64,000 nt of DNA. Source: Nemopilema nomurai. Taxonomy: Eukaryota; Cnidaria; Scyphozoa; Rhizostomeae; Rhizostomatidae. Both the position numbers and the translations under genes were made by a program. Position 1 is the first letter of the stretch; the number at the start of each line of letters is the position of its first letter. Where the stretch lies: NCBI GenBank assembly GCA_003864495.1, contig PEDN01001370.1, positions 284,844 through 348,843 on the forward strand, given 5' to 3'. The notes under the pieces were generated by a model. That model searched no databases and was not told where the DNA came from. It saw only the letters and a list, made by a program, of their open reading frames with translations. This document shows, piece after piece, positions 23,101 through 35,007 of this stretch.

Positions 23101-26100
23101 ACTTTTTTATTCTTCCTACGTCCCTGATTCTAGCTGAACCCTTAGCCATTTATGAAAGGTCACGGTCACAGCTTCTAACCCTACAAAAAGGTCACCTCTC
23201 GCTTATGTCCCATTATGTAGCCTTCTACTTAGAATTAACTAACATGACAATTATAACTGCCAATACAACTTCAAGGGCACAAACCTAAGACCAGAATGTC
23301 ATAGAGAGACTCAGTCAACTTTGACTCATCCAGAGTAATTATGCACGGCATTGATTCGGTTGTTTTCTGCGGTCTCACACCAAGAATTTTTTGAGGGCCA
23401 TTTTCTGCTTCATACAGCAATTTCAAGACACCCAGTGTAGTTCCCTTCTCAACTCTTATAACTGGGTTTCCTTGCTTGTAAACCGTTACCTGAAAATAAG
23501 CAGAAGTGTCACAAATATGATTAGATTATTCTATATTTAGGACTGCATGAATGTTTGTTGCTAAATTTAAGGAGGTGGCCCTGCATCCTAAATGAAGGCG
23601 CAGGGCCGGTTAAAAGAATTACCAATGAACAGGGAAGCAGGGACATTTGATAGTTCTACAAATCATTTGACATAAAGTCATACACCAGCAAAGGTCACAT
23701 TGTATCCAAACCATTGTGAAACAATGATAGTTTAGAGTGACTCTGGGAAACTTCCCAATTCTCCACCGATATCTGTTGCAAGCGTTTCTGAGTGCATGTA
23801 CCATTTACTCCATACGGACAATCATTCATTGTATATTTTACAAATTGATACGTTGACATCACACAAACTCTTTTGGTTGGTGAATTTGATGGCCAATGAA
23901 AAGTATTTTTTGTTTGTTCAGGTATTTAATATTTGTTAAAAGAACTGCAAAAAGTCACGAAGTTTTGAATAGTCTTCAAGCCCCTTTGCTTTCGTATAAG
24001 AGAACAAATGTAATAAGAAGAAGGTTAGTATCAAAAACTAGCTTGCGGGCGAAGAACATTCTTTCCTGGCTAATTACTGCAATGAGAGACTGAGAATATT
24101 GACATGATCTATGTCATCTTCTCCTTAGATCAATGTCACATATCATCAATTATTAAAAGCTTCTTTCCGTTGCATGTAAGTTTATGTAAATGCCCGGTGA
24201 CAGAATTATGCAAGTGTGATTTTAACGTTGATTAAAGACTTCGTTTCAGGTAAAAAGTAAATGGCATTCCTTAGTCCATTCTGGATTCATAAATTCTAAT
24301 GTTCATCTGCTCAAACGACCCTTTGTATGCATTCGCCTTGAAGCAGTATCAAAAAGACGGTTACAGGATTATACTGAACTCAGATAAACAAAGGCCGCAA
24401 AGCAGTTTAGATTATAGGCAAACTGAAGGGAGAAGATATCGTGCTCTCTAAAGTGTTTCAAAATATTACACTTGCTTGCAATGGTTAGAAAATACTTTTA
24501 AAGCAGATGATAAAAACTCATAATCTCGCATAGAAGCAGTCTTTGACTGGCTAAAAAGCTTCTAAAACAAATATTTCTCAAAGAGGAAAAATTAGTAGAG
24601 TGTAACAAAGTGTACTCAGCGGAAAACCGGGAAATTATAGTACTTCCAGGTTTGGAGAAATAATATCAGATAAAAAGGCAAGCTGATATTGAAAGGCTTA
24701 TTGGGTAGCTTGTTTATTCTTTCTCCAGAACTGAAAGAGGTGAACGTTTGAGATTGTGAGCCTGTTTCCCAACGGTCAAAACGACTTTTACCATTCATGT
24801 CTGCAAGAAACCTATCACATTAAACCAGTTCATTCCGTGACCCTTGATCAGCCAAATCTAAGTGCACAATACAGAAATGCAAACACCTGCGTTACCTCTT
24901 GCAAGCTGTTGCGTAAGGCCCTGCAATTTCGTAATAAACAAATTGCTGTTACAAATTGTCACAGATTTCAGCAGGTGGTAGCCATTTGGCTCCAGTTTCT
25001 AAATATCAGCAACAGTAAACTTTCTTGATGAAACAAGCTTTAGGTACTCTCTGTACAGACAGAGCTGTCTAAACAAGATAGAAGAATTTCTTGGCCATAA
25101 TGGGTGCTCTCTGGCAATGAATAGGTGGCGCGCTTGATGGGGTAGGACGGTGATGGGCCTTGTTAGCGACGGACGCCAAGATACACGCATTCTGACAGGA
25201 AGGATGAGTGGGAAATCCCTCACCATGTAAAGGTTAAGATTCCGCATGGCTTAACCACTGGCAATAGTTTTTGAAATTCGTACATAATCGCCAGCTGCAA
25301 TGTCGAGCTCTTGACAATAAAAAGTCTGAAACACCCAGGAAACTCTCCATGCAATCCGCGAGCCTAACTTCGTTTTAGCTTCAACTAGAACGCGATAACC
25401 TTCGCCATGACCATATTGGGATTAGCTCTTTGAGGCATTAGCTAGTGGGTAGTGATTAACACTGTGAATTTAGAAAAATAAATAATGCATGAAACGTTGG
25501 GCGTATCGCGGCTTTTTCGCCTTTTTTCTTGTGAATTGCATGAATTCATTCATAAAATTTAAAACCCCTCCAAAGCTCCCTTCCTTGATTATCTTGATTA
25601 CGAGGCCATCAGCAAATCTCGTTACGAAAAACAGCCATAATAGCCGACAGTGCAGATTGCCTGCCTCTGGGTCACACGCAATCTTCGCGTAAGCATTCGC
25701 AAGTTTAATCGGCTGATCGATCCTAACGATGGGAAAGGCCCACAGTTTCTTGAAACCATGAAAATGTCTTGTTGGAGTAGGGATGGGGGTCTGGTCATGG
25801 CCAGGGTGTCAACCAAAGCTTTCAGCGGCGCAAGAAAGGAGTAAAAAAATTAAATGGTTTATCAAAACTTAAGTTTCGAGTTTTTAGAAATACTGCAACA
25901 AAAAGTGGAAGAAGTGTTTATTAGCACAAGGAGTGTTTTTTCTGGGACAAAATGGGTGCGAAAGGAAACGTTCCAATTATACCACTCCATTTTTGATCGG
26001 GACAGTTTCGGCTGCAACCATCTCGAATTAGAGACACGAGGTAAATTCTTAACTAGAGACGATCACCTCTTTCCTTCCTGCGTCTCCCATTCCCCTTTTG

Positions 26101-29100
26101 AACATTTTTTCCATGACCGCACCCTTCAGGGCCAACGAGTGGCTCAAAGGGAATCTTAATGGCAACATCAGTGGATGGGTTGAAGCACAATACGTTTAAA
26201 CCTAGCCGCGCCTCTGTTTCGTTGCTGCACAGGTACTATGGACTTTTAAAGCTTAGAAGTCTACAGCCACTGAGACACAGGCACACGCCTTGATACATGA
26301 AGTTGACCGCGTTCAAAAAGCAAAGAATATGCAAGCGAGTCTCAATTGAATTAAATAGCATAGGTCTGGAGTGGCAGTCTCGCACAACTAGCGCATTTGT
26401 CTCAGAAGTGTGTGTAGATAATTTGGTTTGGCAAGGCGAGCAATCATTAACAAAACCAGCAGATTGCCATGCTTTGTGTGGTCCTATATTTAACGATTTC
26501 TTTTGTGAAACCCCCAGATAAGACGTGGAATCTGTTTTTCGAGACAAATTGAAACTAGAATTGTCTTTTGAAAACGTTAATAGGTTGGCTTGCTCAGTTA
26601 TTTCCAACGTTACAATCCCCCTTTTTGTGGTCATTTGCAATAATTTGGCCATTTCTTAAAGGCCTGTTGGAAATTGTGTGTTTGGCACTGGCAGGGTCAG
26701 GCAAATACAAAGATCAACGAATTTTACGGATGTCCCGCGTTCTTGATTATCCATTGCTAAATGCTTATGAAAATTCGCAAACCAAAATAATACAACAATC
26801 TTGAACAGATCAAAACGTGAAGTTTCTATAGTTCTCAGAGTAATCATTCTGTGTAGTTGAATAAAAATCCTCCTTCCAATTGGACATTAATAATTTGTCT
26901 AGAAAACCGATTGATTGAATGGAGGGAAAACAAGACAATTATTTACTAACTCATGAACTTATATCTGTTGGTATGTTACATGTAATAAAACAAAAACAAG
27001 ATGCCGGATAAGTAAATAAAACGTAACTTCGCTAGTGTGAGGCTACGGCAAACAAGACGTAATGGATAATAGGACATTGCTACTTGGCACTTTGCAGAAC
27101 AGAAAATTGTCCGAAATGAGAATTTGACAGGTAACAATTTCACTGGTACAATGACAGTACGCAAAATGACAAAAGGCAAACTGATAGCACATACTATTTT
27201 TACTGACACTAGTTAACATAAAATTAGATGCAAGATGGTTTAAGAAAATGGCGTGAATAATAGAATGGCGCTCAATGATCAATGAAAGTTGCTGTATCAA
27301 ACACATTTTAATCGTTATTTTAAAAATATTATAAACTTGCATCAACAATCTATTCAAGCAACAGGGCTAATAAAACATTAGGATTTGTAATATTCAGGTT
27401 TCATGGAACATCACATGGCAATATTCAAAATGTTGTGCATTTAAAGGTAAGATTTACATGACATTGATTTTTCCTTGATAAAATTGAATGTTTTAGAAAT
27501 AAAAAGCTTTGACGACCAGGATTTATAGTACTTCGACTTGAAAAGGCGCTTATGAGCTTTGAAACACAACAGACAGGAAGACAGATAATGTACATTGACT
27601 GATATGAATAATTTGCTACTATAGCTTGCCTTGTTTATCAATAATGTACCGTCGATTATACAAAAGGATTGATTAATTCTTGTTTGGTAAATCAAAGGTT
27701 TCAAAGCGTCACATAACATAGCAACGAATACAATATTAAAGATTTGATTTAGAGCAAAAGGCTTGGTAATCAAATACAACAGGTAGATAACATGGGATAA
27801 TTAGACAGACTTGTTAGCATGACAGGCTGATACAAAGGCAAGATAAATAACGAGATTATTAACACAAGTTTAACCAGGCTGATTAGACAACCTATGATGA
27901 AAAGGTTTTGATATGCAAGACTTGTAGAAATCCAAACTTGGCTGGAGTTTAAAAAAACGACTGATTTACAACGTGAAAACAAGTTATCAAAACATGATTG
28001 GATATTACGCAAAGGCTTGGAAACTTCACAAGGTCGGTGTTAGAATGAATCTTAAATATTATAAAAAGTTAATTTCAAACTATAGATTAATTGATGCTGC
28101 AATTGCAGCAGCCAGGTCCCTTCTGGCTACAAGTCTGGCACTAAGTCTGGCACTAGCAGGTGCATAGAAGGCTGGGCTTTGTGCTCAATTTGGCCGCTGC
28201 GTGAAAATAAATAACTTCCGATAGCGGACGAATGATCACGCATGGCTTTATACAAAACGACAGGCGTCCGGAGAAGCACCGAGGTCGTTTGACTCGCATG
28301 CATTGCCTGCCGGTGCATACCTGTAGTACAGGAAATCTGCCCACTTGAGGTGGAACATCGCAAGGGAATTGGGATATTAAAAACAGCGGCCTCCGAGGGA
28401 TTCTCGTAGTAGGTACTGCAGCATGCCAGGGTCAGGCCAGCATGCAGTGATGTTATTCCCTAGTGCTTTGCTACGAATTATCAGCATACATTCATCGCTA
28501 ACCCGCTGCTCGCTCTGTCGGGTTGACCACGTTACAATATTACGAAACAGAAGCCTCAAGAGAAATCATATTGCAACCCCGGTTTCTTCTAATACAGGCC
28601 TCAAACAAAATGCATTGATCTTTAGAGCTCCCAAGACACTACCTAACAAAAACATCTGATACGATGGTGTTAGGGGGCTACAGGAAAAAGATCACGCTGG
28701 TGTTTGGGGGCTCCCGGAGAAAGATCATCAACATGATGATTATATTTGAGAACTTTTTGAATAAAATATATTGGCAACACACTAACCAACATCGATTCTT
28801 TATTTAAAAAAATTGAATAGACCCAGGAGTGGTACACATGATAAGGCTGCCAAGCGATTAATTGATTGTAATAGGGTGAGATTTATTTGTGATTTTTGTG
28901 GCACAAGTAAAGGTTTCCATTTGTTGATCTCCCAGTGCATCGAATGATTGGCATTCGGCAGCATTAGACAGACTAGTGCATAGATCCAGCGAAGCAAAGA
29001 TCCTAGATAGAAAAGGATATTGAAAGGGGAAGACAGATTTAGGGTAGGGAGAGAAACGGGGACAGAGAGGGATACAGTGATAAAGCGTAGATATAGACAA

Positions 29101-32100
29101 GAAAAAGAGGGATAGACAGATGGGTAGAATTAATTAGAGGTGTTTACCCAGGTTGCGAAAATTCTTGCAAAAACGAGGCAGCTCAGGAAATTTTGCAAAT
29201 GGAGACAAGAAATGTTTGCTGAGAGCAGTACATGGTTGGAGACAAATTTGAGGAATTCCAAAATATGTACCAGGGAGCAATTACGAAGAACTTTTGTAAG
29301 CAATGTCCATGCAAAGAGGCTGTTTAATGGCTACGTTGTTTGTCTTTCTAGCAGTCTATACTTCGATACAGGCTTGATTAGACAGATCAAAACTGGACTA
29401 GCCTTATAAGAGGTCAGGTTCAAGCATGATTTAACACCAACATTGAAGAATATTATAGATTCACTTTAAGATTCATGATCTGTTAGCAGATGCTACCAAC
29501 AGCCAATTCCAGGCTCTTCACAGAGCATTTCCTGGAATGAATTCAAAGTTCTCTGCCTGCGTCAGTTATGGTGAGAACAACAGCTTAATGCTCCAGAAGA
29601 GCCCACGCCCGTCCGACATGACTAAGTGTCACGTTGTTCCCATTGTATTTGATAATAATTCGAAAAATTGGGACGCCAAACCTATACATAATACTATTTG
29701 GAACAGCCCCGTGATCCTAAACGCGAGTTTTCTACGTCCACAACACACGTTGTTCGATTTAGTCCATCTGAAAATTTATGACCATTGCCAGCGGAGATAA
29801 TTTTTCTGGCGACCCTGTTTTCAGACACGTTTGCGGTGTTCATGGACTGCGCGGGGCCTAAATATCTATGCAAATGCCCGAACTGTCTGCTTTTGCCTGA
29901 AAGAAAACCACTATCGGATAAAGTTACACGACTTCAGCCTGATAATCGGGTTGACATGCATGCAGAGTAATGAAGCAACTGTTTAAAGCTAAGCATTGTT
30001 GTAAAATCAAATTAATCCATGAATAATTAAAAAATCATTGCTTATGCTGCTCCACAAATCTAATCACTCGTTCATGGTGATGCCTTTCGCCTGAGATAGG
30101 CCCGAAGGCGTTTGTACCGGCCAGCCATGAATGAATTTCCTCTTTAAACTAGGGGCAATTAAACATTGTTGCATTTTTCAGAAGTCTGTTGACCGGGCAA
30201 TTGTTTGAATCGACAGCAGATTTAACAAAAAGCTCTTTTTACATCCGTTTGTGCTAGTAACTAGAATGAATTGGTAAAGGAAAACTAGGCATGGCATCTG
30301 GGCATGAAATTTGATTTGGCGTACTGCGAACTGTAAACTGAAATGAGATTTTAGAGCCAAATTGACCTCGCGGAAACCGGGTGGCCCTGTAACGTTCATG
30401 GTACACTAAAGGAGCTCCAAAAAAATCATGAAAAATATTTCTCTACAACTTTGAAGAAGAGTGTCTATTCTGGCCTACTGATGCATTCAATGGATAAGTT
30501 TTGAGTACAACTTGAGCATGAAGCAAAGAATATTTTCCAGGTAAATTAGAGTGAATAGTTTTCCTCCATTTTCCTGGAGACAGTGGCAACCGTTTTTTCG
30601 GCGGTGAAAGCAGTTCCAAAACTTCCTTTTGATAACGAACTTTCATCATAACACCTCATTCACTATTTGTATCTTAAGCCCCAAATTCGTGCCCCTTTTG
30701 TCCTCATGTGCAAAACAGTTTAAAGAACTGAAGCAAAATTGAAGCAAAAAATCGTGCATTTGTGGAAGACAAAATGATCAAGCAACTGAGTGGGTTGATA
30801 TGCCGCACTTAATTAGCTACAGCAGAAACCTAAATAGGTCACTTTTTTGTTTACACTCTGTTAGCAAAAGAGATCACCTTAGTCAGCTTTTGTGTGAGAC
30901 AATTCATGGGTGGATTAAAGCCATTGAAAAATGAGGAGGTTCTAAACACATTTTCCCTCATTAAGTGGCACATCAACTCGAAACAATCCAGATAAGTTGA
31001 CAGTTGTCTTTTTCCTTCAAACTCGAGATGCAAGGCTGCCCTCTACTGAAAAAGTGTAATAAACTTCATTGATGTGTATCTGGTTCTTGACATCAGAAAA
31101 AGTGTCCTAACCTTCTGATGACATCTATGATATCTGATTCAGAGAAGCTCTTTTGGTGATACTTTTGATGTATGATAAAGCGAAATTTTTTGCCTTGCTT
31201 GGCAATGCTTTGACGACTGGTCCTGGTATGCACTTACCCCCGGCTGGATAATGTTTACATTTGCCTTTCGCGGTAAGATCGCCATCCAGGGAGAATATGC
31301 GATCAAAATATGCTGCCTCTTTTTGTAACGCTTACAACAGCGGCATTTTAAGGCGATGAATGCTATAAACAAAAGGCAATTGTGACTTCTCAAAGCCATG
31401 AATAACAGGGATTTAATGCTTGGATTCTCTCGCCACGTAAACGCGACAGTTTCAATTTTTGAAAATCTGTAAGTCCGCTACCTGGAATGGATCATTTTGT
31501 AATTCGATATTTCATCTTGAAAGCCAGTCTGGAAAAATTGTGGCTTCCCAAGTAGCATTCGATTAGAGCAAAATTTATTAGTAGTTTCGGGTGGATATGC
31601 CACAAAATGAATGCCCTTTACAGGTAGGAATTTCCACGTCGAACAGGGAAACAAAAAACTTGTCGAAAATGCCTCGCTTTAGGCTGGATTTGTAGACAAT
31701 GCCCTTGGTGGGTTTCCACTTGCACATTTCTTCTTCTATCTTCCGGTATCGTTTTTGCCTACACTGAAGTATTAGACTTTCCCTCCGAAATTTGGTATTA
31801 CCCAAGCAAACAGAAACATTTGCCTTCTTGGTATTTTTGTAGGAAACGATAATGCAACAAGCGATCACGCAGTCAGCGTTTCAATGAAAAAGTCGCAATT
31901 TCCACAGCACATTGCTTAAAAATTGATGCCCCTTAATAATATGTAAACATTAACGCTTACTGGAAAACTTTCATTGAGGCAACCAGCATATACTAATGGC
32001 TTTTTCTACCGGTATTTATCATGACACCTTGCCAAAATTACTGCCGGCTTTAACGAGACTTTAAAATGCTTTCGGAATAGTTATAAAAAGCACCACATAA

Positions 32101-32240
32101 CTATTAAAACGCCAGTTACAATAATAAGACTAAACTCTTACCACTTTACTGGACTTGGCCGTGTCTGGAATTTCATTTGAGTCGACCGAATTGCCATTTG
32201 ACTTGGGGCTAGCCTGCACTTGTGGTACAATAGCTGCCAT
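16703..32240 (-). CDS. Four-exon C2H2 zinc-finger protein, unknown family (about 608 residues)
   Basis: Probably a nuclear DNA-binding regulator, inferred from the fingers. Coding exons in order are 32240-32142, 23489-23285, 18778-17746 and 17191-16703. The phases (0, 1, 0) fit at every junction, and the introns are GT-AG. Residues 1-33 are hydrophilic (MAAIVPQVQASPKSNG...). Residues 34-101 form a compact segment (VTVYKQGNPVIRVEKGTTLG...) that looks folded, but I cannot name it. Residues of about 103-390 are Pro/Ser/His-rich after a CIDC-containing start. Residues of about 390-430 are Arg/Glu-rich with RRHEEM-type repeats, probably helical. Four C2H2 fingers lie at about 494-514, 523-543, 551-571 and 579-600, all with CX2C-X12-HX3-4H spacing. 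One extra base is needed in exon 3 (near 17880) to keep the frame. The ATG has an optimal context (AAAATGG). The link between exons 1 and 2 rests on phase and strand alone, and small extra exons could be missed. Confidence 0.75.
17192..17745 (-). other. Zinc-finger gene intron 3
   Basis: A 554-base intron that is purine-rich on the plus strand. It contains the antisense coding-like segment listed at 17251-17720. Confidence 0.75.
17251..17720 (+). pseudogene. Antisense coding-like segment inside zinc-finger intron 3, broken
   Basis: On the plus strand a frame from 17251 is open for 95 codons except for one TGA at 17356. It begins EVDCEAKTSDSNEVKMKDGE, continues LNGVEEVEERDGER and ends at a TGA at 17536. 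A third piece, one base out of phase, runs from 17535 to a TAG at 17720. The predicted product is highly charged (Glu/Lys/Arg). A possible acceptor, CTTCTATTTCAG, precedes it at 17237. It may be an inserted and decayed coding sequence. Purine-rich DNA keeps frames open by composition, so the call is weak. Confidence 0.25.
17746..18778 (-). CDS. Zinc-finger gene coding exon 3, with apparent 1-base deletion
   Basis: The acceptor TGTTTCTGCAG is followed by codons for (D)KCGSPLIQDRAERDRQ. The exon ends CCAACTCAG|GTATTC. Its length, 1033 bases, is one short of what the flanking phases require. The main frame stops early after GCRRRRG. In the next frame a continuation reads RRQEELRRQRESRMQEEKR and carries on to SFALPTQ at the donor. 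The break maps to about 17877-17885, where GAGGAAGCC would read in frame as GAGGAAAGCC. Confidence 0.8.
21058..21240 (+). CDS. Small single-pass membrane protein candidate (60 aa)
   Basis: The frame runs from ATG 21058 to TAA 21240. The N-terminal half is soluble (MLSESRMALRIIEEPQTIAP). The C-terminal half is one hydrophobic segment (FLHALIVCFALIFSFFIIIA), about 20 residues long and ending four residues before the stop, as in tail-anchored proteins. The frame is open back to 21013, so it could be the last exon of a longer protein. AATAAA follows at 21284-21289, 44 bases after the stop. It lies antisense within an intron of the zinc-finger gene. No family is recognised, and chance is possible at this length. 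Confidence 0.25.
   Translation: MLSESRMALRIIEEPQTIAPRLLAVKKVKQSDVSLMTFLHALIVCFALIFSFFIIIAGIE
21540..21930. repeat. Purine minisatellite, about 20-bp period, roughly 19 copies
   Basis: The unit on the plus strand is close to AAGAGGGAGGGAAGGGGAGC. It shows A/G changes and occasional 1-base length differences, and decays at both ends. The strand is almost free of pyrimidines. The long overlapping frames here (Ser/Pro/Phe-rich on minus, Arg/Glu/Gly-rich on plus) are by-products of stop-free repeat sequence. Confidence 0.9.
23106..23111 (-). terminator. Possible polyadenylation signal in zinc-finger intron 2
   Basis: AATAAA on the minus strand lies about 150 bases beyond the in-frame stop that would be reached if exon 2 were not spliced. 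It could end a short transcript lacking the zinc fingers. This rests on position only. Confidence 0.2.
23285..23489 (-). CDS. Zinc-finger gene coding exon 2 (unrecognised conserved-looking domain)
   Basis: The exon is 205 bases and encodes 68 residues plus one base. It follows the acceptor TTATTTTCAG and ends TTAG|GTTTGT, a less common donor with G at +5. The peptide VTVYKQGNPVIRVEKGTTLG then VLKLLYEAENGPQKIL has alternating strand and helix character, like a beta-grasp fold, but no family is recognised. The phase-1 end matches exon 3, which needs exactly one preceding G. Without splicing the frame stops 9 bases on. Confidence 0.6.
23490..32141 (-). other. Zinc-finger gene intron 1
   Basis: An 8.65-kb AT-rich intron. 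Frames at 26236-26652 (138 codons, minus), 25854-26159 (plus) and 27043-27779 (minus) have no domain or splice support. A 33-bp period duplication lies at 28665-28727. Additional small coding exons cannot be excluded, but they are not needed because exons 1 and 2 join in phase. Confidence 0.55.
28665..28727. repeat. Imperfect tandem duplication, 33-bp period, two copies
   Basis: TGGTGTTAGGGGGCTACAGG near 28665 is repeated as TGGTGTTTGGGGGCTCCCGG near 28698. Both are followed by an AAAGATCA word. Confidence 0.6.
32142..32240 (-). CDS. Zinc-finger gene coding exon 1
   Basis: The exon encodes 33 residues, from MAAIVPQVQASPKSN to DTAKSSKV, in an AAAATGG start context. It ends at the donor GTAAGAG, phase 0. 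Assignment to the zinc-finger gene is inferred: it is the only good initial exon upstream, it is on the same strand, and its phase matches exon 2. Confidence 0.6.
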
Positions 32241-32610
32241 TTTAGGAACAGAATCCCTCGAAATGTCTGCCCCTAAACTGTTTTGCTGCCGCATAAAACT
32301 GCCGTGTAGACACTAAATGTACATAAAAGTGTGCCACGGAACCGGTAAATGGTTCACTGCGAAGGGCTTTCACTGCCTGAATGCCTGCTTTTGTCGCGGT
32401 CACGAATAATTCACGCCTGTCTGAACTTTGTAAATGTTCGATATCATAGTGTCGTGCTGAACGGGTGATCCGTCGTATTGCTTTGTTGAGCGGTGCGAGT
32501 GTTTTGCTACTGTATAATGCCATGCGCAGATGCGCGCATGTGTTGCGCCAGCGGCTTCTATTGTACGCCGCTCAATGCCTCGATTCGCGCGCATTATAAT
32601 GCACAAACTG
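32241..32610 (-). promoter_or_regulatory. CpG-rich promoter region of the zinc-finger gene
   Basis: Directly upstream of the start codon the sequence becomes CpG-rich compared with the surrounding DNA. It contains CATGCGCAGATGCGCGCATG at 32521-32540, a near-palindromic NRF-1-like cluster (TGCGCA/GCGCAT). This is typical of TATA-less housekeeping promoters in animals. A plus-strand frame at 32493-32783 overlaps but shows no domain. Confidence 0.45.
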
Positions 32611-34923
32611 TCCCATGGGTTATTGTTGCTGAAGGCGCATCACACTTCCAGCTCTGTCTCTTCGAAATTACGTCTCTCCTGACAATAATCTCCCTTGTAT
32701 TCTCCGAATGCACTTTGCAGCTTCCTCGAAACTGCCTTACCCTGAACAACACCTGTAAAACAACGTGCTTTGGGGAAGGCTGAGTCAAACGAGAAATTGG
32801 CAGATCACATGGGAACCTGTTCGGAGCTGAAAAGACTGACCAAGAAGGAACTGGAGCATTGGCTCACCGTCTGACTTTTTCGCTTTGCCAAGGAACAGTG
32901 CAAGATTAGGATAACAAAGTTGATTAGAAAAAGGATTTCAAAACTAAACTTTGAATCGATTTCCAATTTTTATATTGACATTTTGATCACACTAATTTTA
33001 GTTGGAATTCTATCTCAAATGAGAGCTTTCTGTGGCTCTCAGAGCCTAACTGTAACTGGAAAATTTTTGGACAGTCCATTAAGGAAATTATTCACATTTC
33101 AACGTGTCACTTTATATCCTTGCCATTTGGTGGGGGGAAAACCCTGGAATCACCAAAAACAATAAAGGATGGGCATGTCCCACGTACTGCCGTCACCTGC
33201 CTGGGAGCAGAAGTTGAGAACAGCATCAGAAGTTACAATTGCATTTTGGATCTCGAAAGACCGGAAATGCCTTTGAAAGGATTCAGACGGTTTTAAATTT
33301 AAACTAACCGCACGATTCAGGTATGATAAAGGCGATTTTGGCGTGTGGACAAAGACTCAGAAACATCTCGCTGAAATGAACCCCAGCAACTTTTTGTCAA
33401 AATAGATCGTAGCCCGATTAAAGAAAACCATGAAACTGGGAGCTGTTAAATAATGCATGCCTTGGAGGATGAGCTTTTGTTTGAAAAACATCTTGTCAGG
33501 CCAGTTTTTGTATTCTAACAGCAGCTTTCAAAATTGTTGCTGATTTGTGCTGCAACTCCCACCTTGAAAGAGGTTGGAAATCGCACCCTGTTATTTGACC
33601 CAATGCAACTTGACAATGACGTAAGATATTATCCCTATAGGACGATCAGTTCTTCCATTTATCTGCTGTGTTTGGTCAATGTGGGATCCAAAAAGGGGCT
33701 TCGAACTTTCATTATTTATAACGAAATATAATTGTGGTGCTTCTATCGAGGGGCTTGCATGCACGGGGGGTATCTGATTGCACGTGGGTCGGACAAAATG
33801 TGGGAAACAAAAAGATCGACAGATCCAGGATAGCGGATGCGCCTTTGCATGAGCGGTCGGAGAGGCTACGCAAGCCGCCTTTAGAAATCAACCGTTGCCG
33901 GTGTTATGAGCCAGGAAATGGACAATACGGTCAGTTCGTTATCGAATGCCCTATCAAAATTTCACAACGATCGTGCATATAATGACAATCTCATTATAAG
34001 TTAAACGTGATTTTATCAGGACACGGGGCTCTTCGAAAGACGTATAGCAGCTGATCTTTCCTCTTTTTAGTAACAAACAACCAACATGATAGGAGTGTAT
34101 CAGTCTCCAAAGGCATATGAAACCTTAGCTGTTAAATAGTTAGCTAGCCACTTATAAAATCTAACATTTCCACCCTCAAAGAAAGAAAAGTATTCAAGCT
34201 CCTAAAAGGATTGATTGTAAAGGAAAGAACAGGTCACCAGGCATTACGCTCCAATCTCTGCCAAAGCAAACTTTTTCCAGCTGTTCCTACTGAACATCAC
34301 TAGAGAATGAGAATGGCGCATGCTTCTCGGTTTTCAAGTCATACCTGAACGGCAAAGATTGCTCTGAGAAGAAGAAAGTCGCCATCTTTGCCCGTTTCTA
34401 GGCAACGTCGCCACGGTTTTTCAAGGATCATGTGGAACAGAAACTTTGCCCTCAACGATACTTTAGAAGCAGGGGTGTTCCGTAAGGGAAGGGTCAAGTG
34501 CCATTCCCAAAAATTCAAAAACTTATTTTTTTCTCTTTTTGCTGATTAATGTTATCAATTTGACTTTGAATATGCGGTAATTTGATGGCTCAACGAATTT
34601 GAATAATGTTTTAGCCAATCTAGATAAAAATGTTTCCTGGCCTATCCCCCCAAACCATGCCAGGGCCTCTTTTATTATTATTAACATGTTGCCCTAGAAA
34701 GCAAAAATGTCGACCCCCCCCCCCCTTTATCCTGCGAGGTACGCCCACGAAGTATCTGCTTCTCTTTTAATTTTTGTTACTTTTTGTCATAGTGTGTTCT
34801 TCAATGCTATGATTACAAAAAGACACCGATTCGAAATCGAAGGGCCGAAGAAAATTTTTTGAAAGTATTTGGAGCTACAATGTAATTTATTCCTCTATTG
34901 TAAATTGGATTACAATACTTGAT
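32611..34923. other. Intergenic, no supported gene
   Basis: Unique sequence. It has an RFX-type X-box-like word, GTTTCTAGGCAAC, at 34394-34406 and a C-rich run at about 34713-34726. Short frames at 33534-33982 lack domains. Confidence 0.5.
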
Positions 34924-35007
34924 GAAGACAAAATTTGCACGCGTAAAGGAATTGGACTACAAATGTTTTAACTACAGTGTGAAGACAAAATTAACATGCG
35001 TAAAGGA
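34924..35007. repeat. Direct duplication, 57-bp spacing
   Basis: GAAGACAAAATTTGCACGCG at 34924 recurs as GAAGACAAAATTAACATGCG at 34981. Both are followed by TAAAGGA. Confidence 0.7.

Larger units (their letters stand above)
18779..23284 (-). other. Zinc-finger gene intron 2
   Basis: A 4.5-kb intron. It holds the purine minisatellite at 21540-21930 and a small plus-strand frame with a membrane segment at 21058-21240. A 131-codon minus-strand frame at 19726-20121 shows no domain and no fitting splice sites. Confidence 0.6.

Noticed and set aside
26236..26652. 138-codon minus-strand frame in zinc-finger intron 1
   Set aside because: No recognisable domain. Splice sites do not fit the flanking exon phases, and the length is within chance for this many frames.
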